The notes beneath the pieces were generated by a model. It was not told where the DNA came from. It was given only the letters and a program-made list of their open reading frames with translations, and made no database searches. A program made the position numbers and the translations under genes. From contig NC_045131.1 of the NCBI RefSeq assembly GCF_007655135.1, positions 23,234,001 to 23,298,000 on the forward strand: 64,000 nucleotides of DNA, read 5' to 3'. Positions 59,253 through 64,000 of this stretch are shown here, in pieces. Source of the DNA: Punica granatum (taxonomy: Eukaryota > Streptophyta > Magnoliopsida > Myrtales > Lythraceae). The stretch's first letter is position 1. Each line of letters starts with the position of its first letter.

Positions 59253-59697
59253 TGATGCGAACCCCACAAGACCTGTCGCAAGACCCGACAACAAAGACTG
59301 GAAATCGAACCCGGATCGCCAATAGAGATTAAGAGGGATGGAATACTGACCCGATAGTTATAGAAAACCAAGAACCAATATTATAAAGAAATAGAATATT
59401 GACCCGATGGTTATAGAAAATCAAGAACCAATATTATAAGTAGCCAAGAATTACAAGTATCCAAGCTTACAATTTCGGAAGATTGCCGAAGAACAACTTA
59501 GAGGAAAATTCTCACCGGCGTAGTTTGAAAAGTGCTCCTAATCAACTATTCAGCCTCCTTTATATAAGCCTAGGAGAATCTGAAAACTAATAAACTTGGC
59601 AACTGGAATATCTTTAGTTTCCTAAAACCGGAATTAATAGAGGAAACTAAATAAAAGCCCCCCTAGAATATTTGACAGTCTTTTTATTCATTCTTCA
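59253..59697 (-). repeat. Central LTR shared by two partial elements
   Basis: 445 bp, TG...CA. It is preceded on the minus strand by a purine-rich tract (AAGGAAAGCCAAGAGATAC), which serves as the polypurine tract of the upstream copy, and followed by the primer site of the downstream copy. Confidence 0.75.
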
Positions 59698-59714
59698 GTA
59701 TCTCTTGGCTTTCC

Positions 59715-60042
59715 TTATGCGTCTACTCTAATCTTAGATGGGCTATTGACCATCTCAAGACAAGTTAATTGGGTAAGGCCCTTTAGAGACCCAATCGAAT
59801 TAGTCACCTCTTGGCCCAAAAAACCAGCAAACAAGCTCTCTACAGCTTGCTGGATTTGTCTTGCCTTCGCTCGTGTGATTGGTCCACTCGGAACATGCAA
59901 GCCTCCAAGATCTTATGCATCAGCTCCCTCTTCACGAATCCAACTTCCGAGCTCGTGTGCTTCAGCCTCATCATCGTGCCCACGATCCTTATCACGAAGT
60001 CCTTCCGACCTATGCTCGTCAGTTTGACCCAGAGTTGTATCA
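59715..60042 (-). pseudogene. Tail ORF of the truncated upstream retroelement copy
   Basis: The open stretch at 59900-59715 contains GPITRAKARQIQQAVESLF, the same polyprotein-tail motif as in the 265-aa ORF but clearly diverged. A stop near 59912 separates it from an acidic stretch further upstream (HELGSWIREEGADA). The rest of this copy, including its own 5' LTR, is missing. Confidence 0.6.
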
Positions 60043-61142
60043 GAATAGGAATGATAAAGGGCAGTTGAATAAGAAGATACCATAGGATTTAAATATAACA
60101 ATTAAAATTGTTCCATTCTTGCACATTATGAAGCCACATGTCACCCCTTTATTTTCTTTATTTTTCTTATTCATTTTTCTATTTGTTGTGGTTTCTACAA
60201 AAATACTTAAATTAACTACACAAATTAAATGTAAATTTTTTCTAAATTTTCCAAAACTTTCAATTAATAAATACATCTAACATCGTAACAATTTCAATTT
60301 CATATTAAAATAACAAGACAAATTCTCTCATGCATTCAAATATATGGTGTTATGATCTTAAATAACTTGATTTTTTAAAATGATATGAAGTGTAATAGAG
60401 GACAACAAAATTATACATAAATATAGACATAACTAAATAATTATAATTATAAGCATGTCAAAATTTATTTATTTATTTGTTTGTTTATTTGGAAAAAAAA
60501 AGGAATGATGAAAGGCGTTTGAGTAAGAAGATACTATATAATTTATAATTGAATTTATAGTGTAAATAATTGTAAATTAAAAAAATACGCATAGGAAGAA
60601 ATATTGACTTGGATATAATCTTATAATATTTTTATATGAAATCTAAAAACATATTGTAAATTGAGAATTTATGATTTTTACAAATATTATCTTAACTAGA
60701 AAATTGGATTTGTATAATTAATATATGTACTCATAATATTATTTCCAATTAATCAAAGGATGAACAAGGAAATAAACTTTAAGTTTTCTTGTAATAGGAA
60801 TAAGCTATTCCAGTATCATGCTAAAATTTGAGTTGAAGTTTTAAATGAATAAATTTGGCATATAGACCAACAAATTTTTGGATGTGTCCATGCCATCAAA
60901 TACATGTGCATTATACAAGCTAACCAATAATGTAACTAATAAATAATAACACATATATAAGCCAGTTTAATCTGAACAAATAGTATGAAAAATCCGTGGT
61001 CACACAAAAAATCTGTATGAAAAATATAAAATAATAATTACATTGATAACAACGATTTATTTTTCCGTTGCGAAGAGATAATAATGGACTCTGAATTAAT
61101 GTTAAAAATGTAAAATTTCAAAAGTACCTAAATTCAATCAAC

Positions 61143-61318
61143 GTGGTTGGTTAAAATGATTCAACGCTTATTTCTCTTAAACAAGCTCTCGAGTTTGAGT
61201 TTTATAAATGAAGAAAATTCATGCAGTGAAAGTTTTATTTTTTAGTGGGTCGATCCAGTTCGATTGAATTAGTATAGACCTATTGACTTTTCGGATACTA
61301 GGTTGACCCCGGAAAGTA
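61143..61318 (+). mobile_element. tRNA-derived SINE, best full-length copy
   Basis: Head GTGGTTGGTTAAAATGATT (A-box-like), then AAGCTCTCGAGTTTGAGTT (B-box-like) about 40 bp later, then the family body: AGTGGGTCGATCCAGTTCG, ATTGACTTTTCGGATACTAG and a GGTTGACCCCGGAAAG end. Related copies lie at about 20625, 34930, 43382 (minus) and 61885 (minus). Confidence 0.65.
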
Positions 61319-61884
61319 GCTAAATCCACCGGTACCACTGTCTCCATGAATTTCCATTTTCATTCCCCCTCCAAATCTCCGTAGAAAAACCGTCTCCCTA
61401 GCCATTAAAGTGTTGTTACATTTTTCTGATCTTTTTGTCTTATTTTTCCTGGACTTCCCCCATTTCCTTTTTCTAGTACTTTCTTTACTAACTTCGTGAT
61501 AAAAACTGAGACTTAAAATAATGAATGTTTCCTTACCCCAAAGGAAAAAACTTTACCGAAAAAAATAAAGAATGCATTGAGTCTAGTGGCAAAAAAGATG
61601 TACCGTCTATAAATGTAAACCATCGATCTTTCTATTTAATTTTTAAATTATTGAATATATTTGAGAAATGGGTAATATTATGAGATACACGTAATAACCC
61701 CTTATTTTTCCCATGAATAACTTTATTATTTGAATAGTCAAAATTGATGTGCAATACTGCTTTCTGTTTCTTTTAGGTAAAACTTTATTTTTCTATTTTA
61801 CTCAACTAAAATTTTAAAGAACTTATCAATGTATCATTGCTGAAAAACAATAGTAAACGAACTATTAAAGAAGTTTATCACGTT

Positions 61885-62060
61885 TCAATGTATACCATGA
61901 TATCCGAAAATCCAATAGACTCGACTAATCTAGTTCGAATCGGAGTGGTCTATTAAGGAATAAAATTCTTTCAGCGTGAATTTTTTTTCAATTCACAATA
62001 CTCGAATTCGAGATTCAAAAGGACTTATTCAAACCTATTGACCTCATTCACATGAAAATA
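61885..62060 (-). mobile_element. tRNA-derived SINE copy, minus strand
   Basis: The complement of the family: GATATCCGAAAATCCAATAG near its tail, GACTAATCTAGTTCGAATCGG, GGTCTATTAAGGAATAAAA and a head region near 62000-62060 with CTCGAATTCGAGATTC as a B-box-like element. The inverted pair with 61143-61318 could form a long hairpin in a read-through transcript. Confidence 0.6.
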
Positions 62061-62099
62061 AAAGGTTCTGACAAAAAATTAGCACCTGTTTAAGCCTTA

Positions 62100-62522
62100 T
62101 CCATTACATATCCCTTGTACAAAGAAAAAAAGAAGAAGAGGAAACCAATAGATTTTATGACTATTGGCTTTGACCGTTAGGTCTCAACGAAAAGGATACG
62201 AAGAGGATCAAGACAGAGAGTCCACTTTGGACAGCGAGAATGGCAGTTGGCAATGGGCCAATGGCGCATTCAATTCCAATTTCCTCTCTCTCTCTCTTTC
62301 TTTCCTTGTCCCTGTCCATGTCCATATCCATGTCCCATGTCCCATGTCCATGTCGTCTTCTTTTTCTGCTTCTGTCGTCACAGACAAAACTCGCTACCAA
62401 CCCGTCTTGCCCCTAACGGTATGTTTGGCACTTAAATAGCATGGAAAAGGCACATTCTTTCCACTGTTTTATTCCGATGTCACTCCCAGTAGTCTTCCAT
62501 TAAAATTCCACGGCAGCAAACC
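62100..62522 (+). promoter_or_regulatory. Presumed promoter and leader of the thioesterase gene
   Basis: Mixed-composition DNA with a CTCTCTCTCTC tract at 62285-62295 and a repeated CCATGTCC word at 62315-62355. Pyrimidine tracts of this type are common just upstream of plant genes. No TATA box is obvious. The leader ends with GCAGCAAACC before the ATG. Confidence 0.4.
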
Positions 62523-62628
62523 ATGGCCTCTCCGCGGCTCCCTTCTGCCACCTCCTTCCTCGTCTGCGTGCTCGCGCTTGCTCTCTCAGCCCCGGCGGCC
62601 CGTTCGGTCCCCTTTGTGGTCTTCCATG
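62523..62628 (+). CDS. Probable palmitoyl-protein thioesterase, exon 1 (gene continues past window)
   Basis: 35 codons plus one base: MASPRLPSATSF, a hydrophobic signal-peptide core to about residue 27, then SVPFVVFHG, where the codon for the last Gly is split by a GT donor at 62629. A signal peptide followed directly by a (I/V)PF(I/V)V(L/F)HG strand is the start of plant palmitoyl-protein thioesterases (PPT1 family), alpha/beta hydrolases that remove palmitate from cysteine residues in the vacuole or lysosome. The HG is part of the oxyanion-loop region. Exon 2 is not in the window, because the rest is intron 1, which is enlarged by a foldback transposon. Partial evidence only, so other lipase-fold secreted proteins are possible. 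Confidence 0.6.
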
Positions 62629-62828
62629 GTAATTTCCATTTCCTTGCGTTCTTCTACTTGCTGCTGCTACAGCTACATTTTGATCGATTTCTCGGATTCC
62701 ATTGGGTTGTTGTTCGCTTTTATCTTACGTGGCAGCAGGAATTATAGGATTAAGTCTGTTAACGTTAGCAAGTGAATGCTTTCTGCTCGGTAAAATGTGG
62801 CAGAGAAGATAAGCAGTTAGTTTGCTAA

Positions 62829-63539
62829 ATTATAAAAGAGAAAACTATCACTGTCATCCCTCTACTTGTACCTTGCCACCACTTAAGTCCCTCATCAATT
62901 TTTGCCATCAATTTCGCTTAAACGTTGCGGTTTCGTTAATCAATTTAGTCCCAGCCGTCAATGTCATTAACGGATGTTTGACTTGGCTGCCTCGTTGGAC
63001 AAAACGGTGTCAAAAAAATAATTTTTTAATCTGATTTTTCAAAACTATCACTGTCATCCTTTTACTTTTCTTGAGCCACCAATTTAGTCCCTATCACTGT
63101 CATCCTTTTACTTTCCTTGAGCCACCAATTTAGTCCCTCCTCGTTTTGGAAACTCTGATTAAAAATAATTTTTTGACCTCATTTTTCTAACAATTAGACA
63201 TTCGTTAGCGACATTGACAAGGATAACGAAATTAATAGACGAAACTCCAACATTTAGGCCAAATTGGTGGCAAAAATTGAGGAGGGACTAAAGTGGTGGC
63301 TTGAGAAAAGTAAAAGGATCATTGTGACAGTTTTAGAAAGTCAGATTAGAAAATTATTTTTTTGACACCGTTTTGTCCAACTAGGCAACCACGTCAGACA
63401 TCCGTTAGTGACATTGACGGCTGGGACTAAATTGATTGACGGAACCCCAACGTTTAAGTGAAATTGATGGCAAAAATTGATGAGGGACTTAAGTGGTGGC
63501 AAGGTACAAGTAGAGGGATGAAGTTTTCTCATTATAAAA
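62829..63539. mobile_element. Foldback (long-TIR) Mutator-like MITE in intron 1
   Basis: 693 bp (62838-63530) with inverted-repeat arms of about 200 bp: the left arm starts GAGAAAACTATCACTGTC, and the complement of the right end starts GAGAAAACTTCATCCC. A perfect 9-bp target duplication, ATTATAAAA, flanks it (62829-62837, 63531-63539). Long inverted repeats with a 9-bp duplication define MULE-derived foldback elements. Both arms contain GCCACCACTTAAGTCCCTCA and GACACCGTTTTGTCCAA (or complement). No ORF of note. It could form a long hairpin in the pre-mRNA of the host gene. Confidence 0.88.
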
Positions 63540-64000
63540 TGATCCCATTTCCAGAAAAAAAAAAAAGGCTCTCTTTTTCTTGGTTTTAGTTTCAGCTTGA
63601 TTTTCGCCGCTTATGGTTACAGCTAATTCAATGGGCAACCGCCATTTAACTGTTCTACAAGATTTAGTATTGTGGCGAAGGGCATTTTTATATTCTTCTA
63701 AGAGTATGCCTACTAATGCTTGGCGTGTTCATAGTGGTGTCGATCTACTTTCAGTTCTTGTGAGTAGTGACACGGGTATGATTTCAACAGCTTGAAAGGG
63801 CATTTGTCCTGTAAGTAGTAGCTCCTGGGAGGATTTTCAAGCGGATTTTCATTGGAGGAGCTGTTACTTTTCTTGGGTGAGGTAGTAGAATGATGTTGAA
63901 GATGTTCCTTGGTTCTTCTTTTAGACTGTAAATAGATGGAAATTAGGGTAGGTATCCTGCTTACCTATAGAGCTTACTTGAGGGCCACGTAGGTACCCTT
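63540..64000 (+). other. Remainder of intron 1 of the thioesterase gene
   Basis: Ordinary intron-like DNA with an A run at 63556-63567 and T-rich patches. A 60-codon ORF at 63613-63795 shows no known domain and no splice sites linking it to exon 1, so I treat it as chance. Confidence 0.4.

Larger units (their letters stand above)
57163..60042 (-). mobile_element. Composite gypsy-like LTR element with a shared LTR
   Basis: Minus orientation. From high to low coordinates: partial internal region with a tail ORF (60042-59698), LTR (59697-59253), tRNA-Met primer site (59250-59239), leader, 265-codon ORF (58389-57592), LTR (57594-57163). Both LTRs read TG...CA and share GACCCGATAGTTATAG-type words and ACCAATATTATAAA. 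The central LTR is thus the 3' LTR of a truncated upstream copy and the 5' LTR of the downstream copy. The five bases GAATA occur on both outer sides (57158-57162, 60043-60047), a candidate target duplication for the whole. It is non-autonomous: no RT, integrase or RNase H. Confidence 0.7.
56562..60540. repeat. Diverged tandem repeat of about 460 bp hosting the LTR composite
   Basis: Unit 1 (56562-57162) and unit 2 (60048-60502) share CACATTATGAAGCCACATGT, AATAACAAGACAAATTCTCT and ATTCAAATRTATGGTGTTAT. A third unit starts at 60503 with GGAATGATGAAAGG, matching GGAATGATAAAGG at 60048. Unit 1 is interrupted by a hAT MITE, and the boundary between unit 1 and the start of unit 2 by the LTR composite. 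Confidence 0.75.
60510..62100. other. Gene-free stretch with two SINE copies
   Basis: AT-rich to about 61140, then a SINE in plus orientation (61143-61318), a neutral stretch, and a SINE in minus orientation (61885-62060). No coding region. Confidence 0.45.

Noticed and set aside
59811..60085. Plus-strand ORFs around 59.8-60.1 kb
   Set aside because: Antisense to the retroelement tail frame with TRAKAR motif.
62161..62439. ORFs on both strands just before the thioesterase exon
   Set aside because: Low-complexity translations of CCATGTCC and CTCTCT repeats in presumed promoter or leader DNA.

Overview
The window is plant nuclear DNA, most likely from a dicot. The evidence is spliced genes with GT-AG introns, plant-type proteins (an S1-like secreted peptide, a proteasome beta subunit, an intronless CAF1 deadenylase, a GUP1-like MBOAT protein), plant LINE, copia, gypsy, TRIM and MULE elements, and an endogenous plant pararetrovirus. 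The species cannot be fixed from sequence alone. Only about 7% is host coding sequence. The rest is AT-rich intergenic DNA and layered mobile elements.

Layout. 0-0.75 kb: an intact S1-like (SPH) gene. 0.76-6.1 kb: AT-rich spacer with a MITE, a short tandem duplication, degraded Helitron-like ends and a decayed coding remnant. 6.1-10.8 kb: a Mutator-like non-autonomous element carrying a 5'-truncated LINE and a small LTR element, flanked by a 10-bp target duplication. 11.2-12.5 kb: a copia gag pseudogene split by a second copy of the same Mutator-like family. 13.2-19.1 kb (minus): a broken endogenous caulimovirid genome, apparently one genome length, circularly permuted and opened inside the movement-protein gene. 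20-23.3 kb: an array of ~290-bp repeats interrupted by a SINE and a 1.58-kb solo LTR. 24.2-27.2 kb: outward-facing Helitron-like 3' ends and a palindrome-rich block.

Genes. 27.5-34.2 kb (plus): a complete 19-exon GUP1/HHAT-like MBOAT gene, 531 aa. 36.2-37.2 kb (plus): an intronless CAF1 deadenylase, followed directly by a 988-bp tandem duplication of its downstream DNA. 49.1-52.2 kb (minus): a complete six-exon proteasome beta-7 (PBG1-type) gene, 243 aa. 62.5-64 kb (plus): first exon of a probable palmitoyl-protein thioesterase gene that runs off the window. All phases in the two spliced models close, with consensus splice sites.

Other mobile DNA: a tandem (three-LTR) TRIM at 42.4-43.2 kb, an RPA/DUF223 two-exon fragment at 45.6-45.9 kb, a composite gypsy-like element at 57.2-60.0 kb in which one LTR is shared by two partial elements, a hAT MITE whose empty site is preserved 3.5 kb away, and a foldback MULE inside the thioesterase intron. 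A tRNA-derived SINE family has five copies. The genes are unrelated single genes and do not form a pathway. The novelty lies in the element architectures rather than in a new enzymatic system.
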